From positions 1,674,001 through 1,738,000 of the forward strand of contig NZ_FSRL01000001.1 in assembly GCF_900142295.1 (NCBI RefSeq): DNA of 64,000 nt, written 5' to 3'. This DNA comes from Vannielia litorea (lineage in GTDB: Bacteria; Pseudomonadota; Alphaproteobacteria; Rhodobacterales; Rhodobacteraceae). Positions 1 through 10,878 of this stretch are shown piece after piece (position 1 is the stretch's first letter; each line of letters opens with the position of its first letter). Both the position numbers and the translations under genes were made by a program. A model generated the notes under the pieces. It did no database searches. It worked only from the letters and a program-made list of their open reading frames with translations, and had not been told where the DNA came from.

Positions 1-432
1 AAGCGCCCAAGGGCCGAGGCCCGTGACATCGCCATCGAAAAGCTGCGCCGTGTCGGGCTCGGGGCCGAAACCGCCGATCTCTTCCCCGCCGAGCTTTCGG
101 GCGGCATGCAAAAGCGCGTCGGTCTTGCCCGCGCCATCGCCGCCGAGCCCGAGATCATCTTCTTCGACGAGCCCACCACCGGTCTCGATCCGATCATGGC
201 CGGGGTCATCAACGAGCTGATCCGCGAGATCGTCACCGAGATGGGCGCCACCGCCGTGACCATCACCCACGACATGACCTCGGTCCGCGCCATTGCCGAC
301 GATGTCGCCATGCTCCACGCCGGCAAGATCCGCTGGACCGGCCCTGTCGAAGAAATGGACGCCGCATCAGACCCTTACCTGACGCAGTTCATCACCGGCA
401 GCGCAGAAGGCCCGATCGAGACACTGCGCTGA
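1..432 (+). CDS. mlaF: Phospholipid/sterol ABC transporter ATP-binding protein (MlaF-like), C-terminal part
   Basis: The reading frame is open from the first base, so the gene begins outside the window and only about 143 C-terminal residues are seen. They hold the ABC signature (LSGGMQKRVGLARAI), Walker B with its catalytic Glu (IIFFDEPTTGLDP) and the switch His (TITHDM), so the ATPase half is complete from the signature onward. The GGMQKR variant of the signature and the SVRAIADDVAMLHAGKI stretch are typical of MlaF/Ttg2A ATPases, which power retrograde phospholipid transport between outer and inner membrane. The partners MlaE and MlaD would lie upstream and cannot be checked. The general ABC-ATPase call is certain; the Mla assignment is by motif recognition. 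Confidence 0.85.
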   Translation, partial: KRPRAEARDIAIEKLRRVGLGAETADLFPAELSGGMQKRVGLARAIAAEPEIIFFDEPTTGLDPIMAGVINELIREIVTEMGATAVTITHDMTSVRAIADDVAMLHAGKIRWTGPVEEMDAASDPYLTQFITGSAEGPIETLR

Positions 433-441
433 ACGGCGCCC

Positions 442-458
442 GTTTCCAATCCGGAAAC
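442..458. repeat. 17-bp palindrome GTTTCC-N5-GGAAAC
   Basis: Perfect 6-bp inverted repeat GTTTCC/GGAAAC with a 5-base spacer, just after mlaF. An almost identical element lies at 35486-35502. As RNA it could fold, but there is no T-run, so it is not a convincing terminator. It may be a protein-binding site for the membrane-protein gene that starts at 590, but it lies far upstream of that start. Confidence 0.4.
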
Positions 459-551
459 AGTTTCGGCCACCCCTTTCGACTGTCTCGAAACAAATAGATT
501 AACGGCTCGTCAATCCTCCGCTACGCTGACGGGGCTGGGATTTTCTGTTTC

Positions 552-569
552 GGCTCAACTGTTTGAGCC
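552..569 (+). other. Inverted repeat just upstream of the ribosome binding site of the 590 gene
   Basis: GGCTCAA (552-558) and TTGAGCC (563-569) form a perfect 7-bp inverted repeat with a 4-base loop, ending only a few bases before the GAAGGGGG ribosome binding site. It could be an operator or a 5' UTR hairpin. The function is not known. Confidence 0.4.
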
Positions 570-589
570 AAAGGGTGAAGGGGGATAGA

Positions 590-1381
590 ATGAACGTCAC
601 GAATGAGACGCCCGCAGACCGTCTGTTTCAGGCGCTGAGGGCGCTGTCGCTCACGGCCTTCGCCGTGCTCGCGATCGGCCTCACCGGGGCCACGGCGCTC
701 GCCACCTTCGGCACACTGCCCTGGCTGGAGGCGCGGCTCACCTTCGGCGCAACCACCTACGAGACCGCCGGAATCTGGATCCAGTCCGGCCTCACCCTCT
801 TTGCCCTCGCCCTCTGTGCCTTCCTGCCCGCCAACCGCCAGATCCTGGCGCTGCAGAAGAGCCACCGCGACTTTCACCTCTCGATGGACGACATCGCCCG
901 CGCCTATGCCATCTGTCATGCCGCCGACCGCGCCGGCGCCTTCTCGATGTCCTCCGAGTTCGATGCCGTGCGCGAGCGCATGCTCTTCATGCGCCGCCAC
1001 CCCGACCTGCGCGGGCTGGAGCCCGGCGTGCTCGAAGTCGCGGCCCAGATGAGCCAGGTCAGCCGCGACCTCGCCACCGTCTACTCCGACGAGAAGATGG
1101 AGCGCGCCACCACCTTCCTGCGTCAGCGCCAGGAGGAGATCGACGCCTTCGCCGACCGCCTGGCGCTCGCCCAGAAGACCACCGACGAGATCAAGCGCTG
1201 GAGCCAGCAGATCAACGTCGAAGAGAGCATCCAGGCCACCCAGCTCGCCCAGCTCGAGCGCGACCTTCTCGAGCTTCTGCCCGAGTTGGGCTTCGACGTG
1301 GAGGAGCAGCCCTTGCCGCCTGCGGATGACAACAAGGTGGTGCCGATGGCCGCCAAGACCGGCAAGCCCGCCGCCGAGTAG
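590..1381 (+). CDS. Conserved two-TM membrane protein with cytoplasmic helical tail (unknown function)
   Basis: The protein has 263 residues. The ATG at 590 is preferred over an in-frame TTG at 563, because GTGAAGGGGG sits at the right distance before the ATG. Two hydrophobic segments lie at about residues 15-40 and 62-80. They are followed by a long, charged, helix-rich region (about 85-240) with many Glu, Arg and Gln, which looks coiled-coil-like, and a polar tail. Proteins of this kind are conserved in Rhodobacterales, where they are often labelled DNA repair protein; nothing in the sequence shows a nuclease or other catalytic motif. It is transcribed alone or with the PqiA-like gene 74 bases downstream. 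Confidence 0.75.
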   Translation: MNVTNETPADRLFQALRALSLTAFAVLAIGLTGATALATFGTLPWLEARLTFGATTYETAGIWIQSGLTLFALALCAFLPANRQILALQKSHRDFHLSMDDIARAYAICHAADRAGAFSMSSEFDAVRERMLFMRRHPDLRGLEPGVLEVAAQMSQVSRDLATVYSDEKMERATTFLRQRQEEIDAFADRLALAQKTTDEIKRWSQQINVEESIQATQLAQLERDLLELLPELGFDVEEQPLPPADDNKVVPMAAKTGKPAAE

Positions 1382-1455
1382 CGCCGCATTCGCGGCGCCG
1401 TGGCCCGGCCGAACAGGCCCCGCAGCTTCACATCCCGGTCCCCGGCCCCTATGTC

Positions 1456-2013
1456 ATGTGCAATGACAACCGCCGGAAGGCCGACGATTTGCCGCTCGCC
1501 CTCAAGCTCGCCAACCTCGCTCTCCTCGTGCTGTTTCCGGTCGCCTGGTTCGCCCCGCTCCTGCGCGCCGGCCTGCTGCCGCTCTTCGGCCTCTCCGAAA
1601 TCTCGGTGATCTCCGGCCTCCAGGAGCTCTGGAGCAAGGACGTGTTCCTGGCGCTTGTGGTCACCGCCTTCGCCCTCTTCGCCCCCTACCTGAAGACCCT
1701 GGGCCTTGCGCTGCTGCACTTCGGCCTGATGCACCGCAAGGTGCTCCCCGCCCTGCACGTCCTGGGCAAGCTGGCCATGGCCGACATCTTCCTGATCGCG
1801 CTCTACATCGTGGTCGCCAAGGGCATCGGCCTGGGCCGCGTCGAGGTCGCCTGGGGCCTCTACCTCTTCACCGCCTGCATCCTCGCCTCGCTGGGTATCT
1901 CGTTTCTCACCGAGAAGAGCCGCAAGCGTTTGCCCGCTCCGGAACCGAAAATTGGTTCGCAGGTACGCCAACAGGCAACACCATCAGGCCTCGAAACCGA
2001 GAGAAGTCGCTAG
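1456..2013 (+). CDS. Paraquat-inducible protein A (PqiA) family membrane protein
   Basis: The protein has 185 residues and four hydrophobic segments (about 17-38, 67-85, 102-120 and 128-150). The segment around residues 24-55 (a hydrophobic helix ending in WFAPLLRAG, then FGLSEISVISGL) is typical of the short, single-module PqiA proteins of alphaproteobacteria, which are thought to act in envelope lipid handling. No strong ribosome binding site is visible before ATG 1456. The last 20-25 residues after the RKRLPAPEPK stretch lie in lower-GC sequence and overlap the 3' end of the convergent glycosyltransferase gene by 30 bp. The normal C-terminus may therefore have been replaced when that gene arrived. 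Confidence 0.75.
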   Translation: MCNDNRRKADDLPLALKLANLALLVLFPVAWFAPLLRAGLLPLFGLSEISVISGLQELWSKDVFLALVVTAFALFAPYLKTLGLALLHFGLMHRKVLPALHVLGKLAMADIFLIALYIVVAKGIGLGRVEVAWGLYLFTACILASLGISFLTEKSRKRLPAPEPKIGSQVRQQATPSGLETERSR

Positions 2014-3177
2014 AACTTCCGCGGTCTCTGCGGAATGTGCACTCGGTTGCCCGGTTGCCCCACGGTTGTACTTCCAGCCGGTAGATATCTCCTGGCAGTG
2101 CAAGAAGTACTGGTCACGCGCCCGGCACCAATCGTTCCACTGATAGCGGGCCACTCCATGTACATCCCAGGCTTGGCCCCCGAGCCGACCAGAAGGGACC
2201 ACGCAGTATTTTTCCTTGCAGAACCGCTCCGGAACATGCGTCCGCACATGTTCGGCATGCCGGGGCTGGTGGCCTGCATCCGGACCACGCAAGCGCCAGC
2301 GGCCACCGGCGGTGGCATAGCCCCACCAGCTCTGCGCGGCCGCCTCGTAGAGTGTGCGTTGCCCGCGAGAAACGAACAGCTCGTCCACATCATTGATGGC
2401 TACGGCTGCAGCCTGTCTGAAGGTCCAATACCGCGAGAGGTTCAACATCGCGGTTTGATAAAACCGTGCAAGGTTTTTGGGTGCCTTCTTGGCGGTTGGT
2501 CCAAATGGAAGATCAGCAGATAGCACCAAAGCCGACTTCAGTCCGGTTCCTGCGAGGCGTTCGACAATGTCATCCGGCGTGTAGCGCGTGGACCCGTTGT
2601 CCACCAGAACCACGCCCTCGGTCCCCTGCGTCCGCACATGATGCAGCGCCCAATCGGCAATCCAGTCGAGATCATTGTCTTTCGACTTGGTCGTCAGGCA
2701 CAACAGTCCATCAAAGTCCGATACTCTCGGCAACACGCCGCAGGTCAAACGCGCGCCGCCTGCCGACTTCGGCAACAGCACCTCAATTGCAGGGCCGGGA
2801 TCAGTATCACAGGAAAGCCAGAGTTCGTCGTAGCGCCGGAAGCGTCGCAGGCGCGTCGGGGTCAACCGCTGCCCCAGCCCGCGTATGTCAGCACTCCTTA
2901 GTAAGCGCGCCAAGGGTCCTAGCTTTGGACAAATCAGAACGACTGAACGCTTATGAGGTAGCCAAACCCCCGCGTAGGCCAGCGTCAGAAAGTCGAATTT
3001 GTCATCGTAATCTGGTCCTCGAGACGACGCGCGAGCCAGCCTTACCCGCCGCACTGGACCATTCTCCGGAAGCCTAAGCGGCTGCAATGTTAGAGCCTTG
3101 AACATGTTGACCAGATATCCTGCCAGCACATGAAGCGCCAACAGGTTGTAGTGGCAACCGAGAGATTTCAGCAGCAT
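1984..3177 (-). CDS. Glycosyltransferase family 2/92-like protein
   Basis: About 397 residues from ATG 3177; a GTG at 3198 is an alternative start and neither has a strong ribosome binding site. The central and C-terminal parts show the features of cytoplasmic GT-A glycosyltransferases of the family 92/DUF4422-like group. These are VVLVDNGST at about 199-207, a metal-binding DVDE at 263-266, and a C-terminal basic WDVH...QEISTGWKYNRG segment. It would transfer a sugar to a surface glycan; donor and acceptor are unknown. Codon use and base composition differ from the neighbours (more A/T, less biased third positions). No other polysaccharide gene is nearby. It lies convergent to pqiA and divergent from radA, which suggests a single-gene acquisition. 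Confidence 0.75.
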   Translation of the reverse strand: MLLKSLGCHYNLLALHVLAGYLVNMFKALTLQPLRLPENGPVRRVRLARASSRGPDYDDKFDFLTLAYAGVWLPHKRSVVLICPKLGPLARLLRSADIRGLGQRLTPTRLRRFRRYDELWLSCDTDPGPAIEVLLPKSAGGARLTCGVLPRVSDFDGLLCLTTKSKDNDLDWIADWALHHVRTQGTEGVVLVDNGSTRYTPDDIVERLAGTGLKSALVLSADLPFGPTAKKAPKNLARFYQTAMLNLSRYWTFRQAAAVAINDVDELFVSRGQRTLYEAAAQSWWGYATAGGRWRLRGPDAGHQPRHAEHVRTHVPERFCKEKYCVVPSGRLGGQAWDVHGVARYQWNDWCRARDQYFLHCQEISTGWKYNRGATGQPSAHSAETAEVLATSLGFEA

Positions 3178-3239
3178 CACATCGCTGTTTACATGCACAC
3201 CCGCTTCACAACCGCGTCGCGCCGGGGCATGTAGGCGCC

Positions 3240-4604
3240 ATGGCCAAAGCCCTCGCCTTCTCCTGCACCGCCTGCGGCGCCACGCACTCCAAGTGGTCGG
3301 GGCAGTGCGACGCCTGCGGGGCCTGGAACACCATCGTCGAGGAGGCGCCGCTCTCCTCCGGCCCCAGGGGCAAGGGGCTGGGCGCGCGCAAGGGCGCCAC
3401 CATCCCGCTCGCCGATCTCGCCTCTCCCGAGGCGCCCCCGCCACGCACCATCTCGGGCATGGACGAGTTCGACCGGGTGCTCGGCGGCGGCCTCGTGCCG
3501 GCCTCGGCCACCCTGGTCGGCGGCGATCCGGGCATCGGCAAGTCCACCCTGCTGCTGCAAGCCGCCGCCCGCTTCGCGCTCGCGGGGCAGAAGACCATCT
3601 ACATCTCCGGCGAGGAGGCCTCGGCCCAGGTGCGCATGCGCGCCCAGCGGCTCGGCCTCGCCGAGGCCCCTGTGAAGCTCGCCACCGAAACCTCGCTGCG
3701 CGACATCCTCACCACGCTCGACGCCGAGCGCCCCGACCTCTGCATCATCGATTCGATCCAGACCATGTGGAGCGACACCGTCGACAGCGCCCCCGGCTCC
3801 GTCTCCCAGGTCCGCGCGGCCTGCCACGAGCTGACCCAATTCGCCAAGCGGCGCGGAACCGCCGTCATCCTCGTGGGCCATGTCACCAAGGAGGGCGCCA
3901 TCGCAGGCCCCCGCGTGGTCGAGCACATGGTCGACACGGTGCTCTACTTCGAAGGCGAGCGCGGCCACCAGTTCCGCATCCTCCGCGCGGTGAAAAACCG
4001 CTTCGGCCCGGCCGACGAGATCGGCGTCTTCGAGATGACCGGCGCGGGACTGGCGCAGGTGCCCAACCCCTCGGCGCTGTTTCTCTCCGACAACGAGACC
4101 CCGGCCCCCGGCACCGCCGTATTTGCGGGAATCGAGGGTACGCGCCCCGTGCTGGTGGAGTTTCAGGCCCTCGTCGCGCCCGCTCCCGCAGGCCAGGCCC
4201 GTCGCTCCGTGGTGGGCTGGGACTCGGGCAGGCTCGCCATGATCCTCGCCGTGCTCGAGGCCCGCTGCGGCATTCCCTTTGCGGGGATGGACGTCTATCT
4301 CAACGTGGCCGGCGGCCTGCGGGTGTCCGAACCGGCCGCCGACCTCGCCGTCGCCGCCGCGCTCCTGTCGGCCCGCGAGGACGTGGCGCTGCCCAAGGGC
4401 ATGGTGGTTTTCGGCGAGATCAGCCTCACCGGTGCGCTCCGCCCCTCGGCGCAAACCGAAAACAGGTTGAAAGAGGCGCAAAAACTTGGTTTCTCCTCCG
4501 CAACGCTGGCAGAGGGCTCCAAGGTGAGCTCCGGCGGGGGCATGGACCTGCGGCAGATGTCCGACCTCACGAGCTTCGTGGGCGAGATGTTCGGCGCAGG
4601 CTGA
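3240..4604 (+). CDS. radA: DNA repair protein RadA
   Basis: The protein has 454 residues, the full family length. It starts with a zinc finger (Cys9, Cys12, Cys23, Cys26). Next comes a RecA-like ATPase with Walker A GDPGIGKS at about 95-102, then the RadA hallmark KNRFG at 252-256. The C-terminal Lon-protease-like domain includes GGLRVSEPAADLAVAAALL. RadA is a branch-migration helicase that helps process recombination intermediates. The next gene, cvpA, begins 27 bases downstream, so the two are probably cotranscribed. Confidence 0.97.
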   Translation: MAKALAFSCTACGATHSKWSGQCDACGAWNTIVEEAPLSSGPRGKGLGARKGATIPLADLASPEAPPPRTISGMDEFDRVLGGGLVPASATLVGGDPGIGKSTLLLQAAARFALAGQKTIYISGEEASAQVRMRAQRLGLAEAPVKLATETSLRDILTTLDAERPDLCIIDSIQTMWSDTVDSAPGSVSQVRAACHELTQFAKRRGTAVILVGHVTKEGAIAGPRVVEHMVDTVLYFEGERGHQFRILRAVKNRFGPADEIGVFEMTGAGLAQVPNPSALFLSDNETPAPGTAVFAGIEGTRPVLVEFQALVAPAPAGQARRSVVGWDSGRLAMILAVLEARCGIPFAGMDVYLNVAGGLRVSEPAADLAVAAALLSAREDVALPKGMVVFGEISLTGALRPSAQTENRLKEAQKLGFSSATLAEGSKVSSGGGMDLRQMSDLTSFVGEMFGAG

Positions 4605-4631
4605 GAGACGCGAAAGGCAAGAAGAGAGCAC

Positions 4632-5258
4632 ATGGAAGGCTTCACCATTTTCGACGCGGGCGTGGCCGTCGTCATCGTCCTGTCGGCGATCCTCGCCTAC
4701 TCCCGCGGATTCGTCCGCGAGGTCCTGGCCATCGCGGGCTGGATCGGCGCCGCCGTCCTGGCCTATCTCTTCGCCCCGCAGGCCGTGCCGCTGGTGAAGG
4801 AGATCCCGGTGGTGCAGGACTTCCTCGACAACTGCGAACTGGCCACCGGCGCGGGTTTCGTGGTGGTCTTCGCCATCGGCCTCGTGATCTTCGCCCTGTT
4901 CACGCCGCTCTTCGCCAGCCTGGTGCAGCGCTCCGCGCTCAACGCGCTGGATCAGGGCCTCGGATTCATCTTCGGCGCCCTGCGCGGCCTGATCCTCATC
5001 GCCATCGCCCTGGTGCTCTACGATTTCATCGCCGGGTCCGAGAGCCTCGCCTTCGTCGATGACAGCCAGACCGCCAAGCTCTTCGGCTCCGCCAAGGGCC
5101 GGATCGACGGCGAGATCGCCGACCAGGAGGGCGTGATGAACTGGTTCCGCGAGAAATTCGAGAACCTGACCGACCGTGCCTGCGGCGCGCCCGCCGCCGC
5201 CCCCGCCGACCCGACCGCCCTGCCCGAGCAGCCCGCGACCGAGGGCACCGGCAACTGA
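4632..5258 (+). CDS. cvpA: CvpA family inner-membrane protein
   Basis: The protein has 208 residues. Four hydrophobic segments (about 7-28, 32-50, 73-95 and 107-125) are followed by a polar tail rich in Ala and Pro. The N-terminal pattern FDAGVAVVIVLSAILAYSRGFVREVLAIAGWI matches the CvpA/colicin V production family in shape, including the characteristic RGFVREVL stretch (quoted here as part of one helix-loop segment). CvpA homologues are needed for colicin V export in E. coli and are often next to purF, as here. The physiological role is otherwise unclear. Confidence 0.9.
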   Translation: MEGFTIFDAGVAVVIVLSAILAYSRGFVREVLAIAGWIGAAVLAYLFAPQAVPLVKEIPVVQDFLDNCELATGAGFVVVFAIGLVIFALFTPLFASLVQRSALNALDQGLGFIFGALRGLILIAIALVLYDFIAGSESLAFVDDSQTAKLFGSAKGRIDGEIADQEGVMNWFREKFENLTDRACGAPAAAPADPTALPEQPATEGTGN

Positions 5259-5268
5259 TCTCCGCCCG

Positions 5269-5291
5269 GGGTGCGCCCTCAAGGCGCACCC
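5269..5291 (+). terminator. Stem-loop after cvpA
   Basis: GGGTGCGCC (5269-5277) pairs with GGCGCACCC (5283-5291) around a 5-base loop, 10 bases after the cvpA stop. There is no T-run, so it may slow or protect rather than terminate. Confidence 0.5.
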
Positions 5292-5321
5292 TGTGCATCG
5301 CCCGCGCACCACCGCCCCACG

Positions 5322-5340
5322 GTGCGCAAACCTTGCGCAC
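5322..5340. promoter_or_regulatory. Palindrome upstream of purF, candidate operator
   Basis: GTGCGCAA-ACC-TTGCGCAC is a perfect 8-bp inverted repeat with a 3-base spacer, about 100 bases before the purF start. The inner GCAAACCTTGC resembles the general form of LacI-family purine operators, but the regulator in this group is not known. It may instead be a hairpin. Confidence 0.4.
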
Positions 5341-5443
5341 CCGCCACGCCCCCGGTCACCCTCGCGTGACAAAGGGATGACAGCCGCCCCGGCAGGCGTT
5401 ACACGGGGGCCAAAGCCCACAAAGCCGGATTCGGAGCTGCCCC

Positions 5444-6931
5444 TTGCCCGACGATCAGCACGGCCACCATGCCATGCCCCCCGCGCACCCCTTCGACGAT
5501 GACAAGCTGCGCGAGGAATGCGGCGTTTTCGGCGTCATAGGCCTCGACCAGGCGGCCAACTTCGTTGCCCTCGGCCTGCACGCGCTGCAACACCGCGGCC
5601 AGGAGGCGGGTGGCATTGTCAGCCATGACCCCGAACACGGGTTCAACTCGGCCCGCCGCTTCGGCTACGTCCGCGACAGCTTCACCAAGGCCTCGCTGAT
5701 GGACACGCTGCCGGGGCTGCTCTCCATCGGCCACGTCCGCTATTCCACCGCCGGCTCCAAGGGCAACACCCAGATCCGCGACGTTCAGCCCTTCTTCGGC
5801 GAGTTCTCCATGGGCGGCGCGGCGATTGCCCACAACGGCAACATCACCAATGCCGCCGCGCTTCGCCGCGAGCTGATCGAGCGCGGCTCGATCTTCCAGT
5901 CCTCCTCCGACAGCGAGTGCATCATCCACCTGATGGCCCGCTCGCTCCAGCGCGACATCCCGGCCCGGATGGAAGATGCCCTGCGCCGGGTCGAGGGCGC
6001 CTTCTCCATCGTTGCCATGACCCGCACCAAGCTGATCGGCGTGCGCGACCCGCTGGGCGTGCGCCCGCTGGTGCTGGGCAAGGTCGGCGACGGCTGGTGC
6101 CTCAGCTCCGAGACCTGCGCGCTCGACATCATCGGCGCCGAATTCGTCCGCGAGGTCGCTCCGGGCGAGATGGTGGTTATCACCAGGGACGGCGTCGAGA
6201 GCCGTCAGCCGTTTCGCCCCAAGAAGAGCCGCTTCTGCATCTTCGAGCATGTCTATTTCTCGCGCCCCGACAGCATCCTCGGTGGCCGTTCGGTCTACGA
6301 GACCCGCGAGGCGATTGGCCGCGAGCTGGCCAAGGAGGCCCCCGTCGAGGCCGATCTCGTCTGCCCGGTGCCCGACAGCGGCACGCCCGCGGCCATCGGC
6401 TACTCCGCCGAGAGCGGCATCCCCTACGGCATGGGGATCATCCGCAACCAGTACATGGGCCGCACCTTCATCGAGCCCACCGACCAGATCCGCAACATGG
6501 GCGTGCGCCTCAAGCTCAACGTGAACCGCGCGCTGATCCGCGGCAAGCGGGTGATCCTGGTCGACGACTCGGTCGTGCGCGGCACCACCAGCCGCAAGAT
6601 CAAGGAGATGATCCTCGATGCCGGTGCCGCCGAGGTGCACTTTCGCATCGCCTCGCCGCCCACCGCCTGGCCCTGCTTCTACGGCGTCGACACGCCCGAG
6701 CGAAGCAAGCTGCTGGCCGCCAACATGACCGAGGACGAGATGGCCGATTACCTCGGCGTCGACAGCCTCAAGTTCATCTCGCTCGACGGTCTCTACCGCG
6801 CCGTGGGCGAGGCCAAGGGGCGTGACCCGAAGAGCCCGCAATACTGCGATGCCTGCTTCTCCGGGGAGTATCCTGTGGAGCCCGCCGACATGATCGAGCA
6901 GGGCTTCGTGATGAAGACCGCCGCCGAGTAA
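5444..6931 (+). CDS. purF: Amidophosphoribosyltransferase
   Basis: It catalyses the first committed step of purine synthesis, converting PRPP and glutamine to phosphoribosylamine. The protein has 495 residues from TTG 5444, which has GGAG seven bases before it; ATG 5474 is possible but has no visible ribosome binding site. The N-terminal nucleophile glutaminase domain begins at the Cys of EECGVFG (Cys26 from the TTG), after a propeptide that would be removed. The phosphoribosyltransferase motif VILVDDSVVRGTT starts near residue 368. The C-terminal end holds Cys residues (YCDACFSGEYP), as in the Fe-S-containing PurF type. purL and purB are elsewhere in the window, so the pathway genes are scattered. 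Confidence 0.97.
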   Translation: MPDDQHGHHAMPPAHPFDDDKLREECGVFGVIGLDQAANFVALGLHALQHRGQEAGGIVSHDPEHGFNSARRFGYVRDSFTKASLMDTLPGLLSIGHVRYSTAGSKGNTQIRDVQPFFGEFSMGGAAIAHNGNITNAAALRRELIERGSIFQSSSDSECIIHLMARSLQRDIPARMEDALRRVEGAFSIVAMTRTKLIGVRDPLGVRPLVLGKVGDGWCLSSETCALDIIGAEFVREVAPGEMVVITRDGVESRQPFRPKKSRFCIFEHVYFSRPDSILGGRSVYETREAIGRELAKEAPVEADLVCPVPDSGTPAAIGYSAESGIPYGMGIIRNQYMGRTFIEPTDQIRNMGVRLKLNVNRALIRGKRVILVDDSVVRGTTSRKIKEMILDAGAAEVHFRIASPPTAWPCFYGVDTPERSKLLAANMTEDEMADYLGVDSLKFISLDGLYRAVGEAKGRDPKSPQYCDACFSGEYPVEPADMIEQGFVMKTAAE

Positions 6932-7015
6932 CGGCCCCTTCCGCCTGCTGAGCTTAAGAATGACCGCCCCTTGCGGCGGCCCGTGGGCTGCGCGCAGGTC
7001 GGTCGCCCGCGCGCG

Positions 7016-7726
7016 CTACTTCACCCGCGCCGCCGCCACGATGGCCCCCGGCCCGGGCTTCTGCACGATCACCACCGCCGGGGCCTCGCCGGGCGCCGCC
7101 ACGCGCATCTCCAGTGCCGCGCTGCCGTCCCACTCGCCCAGCACCTGCCAGTCGCGCACGATATTGGCATAGCTCATCGTCAGCCCGGCGTTCTCGCCCC
7201 GCTCGATGGCCACCGTCTGCTCTGGCGCATAGCGGACAAGCTGCACCAGCAACGCACCCTGTGCGGGCACCGGCGGCGTGCCATCGATCTGCACGTCCTC
7301 GCCGACACGACGGGCGGTGAGCTGCATCACCGGAGGCCGCGCCTTGTGGATGCCGAGCAGGTCCACCACATCCATCGGGCGGGCCCCGACCACGTGGTCG
7401 ATGCCCCCGATCACCATCTGCGGGGTGTAGATCGTCCGCGCCCCGGCCTTGGCCGCATAGGCCTTCTGGCGCTTGGTGTGCTCAGGCCGGGCAAAGGCAT
7501 CCTTCCAGCCGATGTAGTCCCAGTAGTCCACATGCAGCGCCAGCGCGATCACGCCCGGTTTCTTGGCGAGCCTTGCCAGGATCTCATCGGCCGGAGGGCA
7601 GCTCGAACAGCCCTGGCTGGTGTAGAGTTCCACCACCACAGGTGGCTCCGCCGCGGCGGCGCCCGTGAGGGCCGCGCAGAAGAAAGCCGCCCCGAGGAGC
7701 TTTTTCATGCCTGATTTCAAGGCCAT
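7016..7726 (-). CDS. Secreted DUF1223 thioredoxin-fold protein
   Basis: The protein has 236 residues with a signal peptide (about residues 1-26, ending AAAA before EPP). A thioredoxin-like fold follows, with LYTSQGCSSCPPAD; Cys40 and Cys43 form a CxxC pair. HVDYWDYIGWKD and TPQMVIGG are typical of DUF1223. The family is found in the periplasm of proteobacteria and often lies near acnA or cytochrome maturation genes. A redox role is inferred from the fold. It is divergent from acnA, and its start is 256 bases from the acnA start. Confidence 0.88.
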   Translation of the reverse strand: MALKSGMKKLLGAAFFCAALTGAAAAEPPVVVELYTSQGCSSCPPADEILARLAKKPGVIALALHVDYWDYIGWKDAFARPEHTKRQKAYAAKAGARTIYTPQMVIGGIDHVVGARPMDVVDLLGIHKARPPVMQLTARRVGEDVQIDGTPPVPAQGALLVQLVRYAPEQTVAIERGENAGLTMSYANIVRDWQVLGEWDGSAALEMRVAAPGEAPAVVIVQKPGPGAIVAAARVK

Positions 7727-7857
7727 ATCAACCTGCCAATGTCATCCCTGGGTTCCGGTTTAGACCCATAGGCGTTGAAGCGCCAATCAACGAAACGCGA
7801 GAGATGTGTCAACTCCCGCGTCCTCGCGCATCCGCGCAAATCTATCGCAACCCGCCC

Positions 7858-7888
7858 TTGAAATTTTTGCGGCATACCACAGTATACT
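7858..7888 (+). promoter_or_regulatory. Candidate acnA promoter
   Basis: TTGAAA (7858-7863) and TATACT (7883-7888) form a sigma-70-like pair, but the spacer is long (19 bp). The -10 element is strong. Transcription would begin near 7895, leaving a leader of about 88 bases before acnA. Confidence 0.5.
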
Positions 7889-7890
7889 AG

Positions 7891-7961
7891 GATGCCCCGG
7901 TCCTTCGAACCTCCTTGCGGGGTACCGTGCTGAAGGTCTAAGGACAACAGGTGCAGCCACC
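7891..7961 (+). promoter_or_regulatory. Structured 5' leader of acnA
   Basis: The leader between the promoter and the ribosome binding site contains several pairings that exclude each other. CCCCG (7895-7899) can pair with CGGGG (7918-7922). GTCCTT (7900-7905) can pair with AAGGAC (7940-7945). CCTTC (7902-7906) can pair with GAAGG (7932-7936). A small GGTG-CAGC-CACC hairpin (7950-7961) lies just before GAGAGGGAG. Such alternatives fit post-transcriptional control, but I do not recognise a known riboswitch. Confidence 0.4.
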
Positions 7962-7982
7962 TTAAAGAGAGGGAGCCCCCGC

Positions 7983-10757
<2,775 letters not shown>

Positions 10758-10777
10758 GCGCCGCCGCGACACAGATC

Positions 10778-10806
10778 AAAGGCCCCGCCACACCGGCGGG
10801 GCCTTT
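10778..10806 (+). terminator. acnA terminator
   Basis: AAAGGCCCCGCC and GGCGGGGCCTTT form a long GC-rich stem around a short loop, starting 20 bases after the acnA stop and ending in a short T-run. It may work in both directions, because the next gene on the minus strand ends at 10879. Confidence 0.8.
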
Positions 10807-10878
10807 CCCGTTGGAGGGGAGCGCACTCCCGGGGGGCACGCTGCCCCGCGCTGCTCGTGCCGGCCGGACCGACCGCGC

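Noticed and set aside
563..589. Upstream TTG start for the membrane protein at 590
   Set aside because: It overlaps the hairpin arm and would place the GAAGGGGG ribosome binding site inside the coding sequence.
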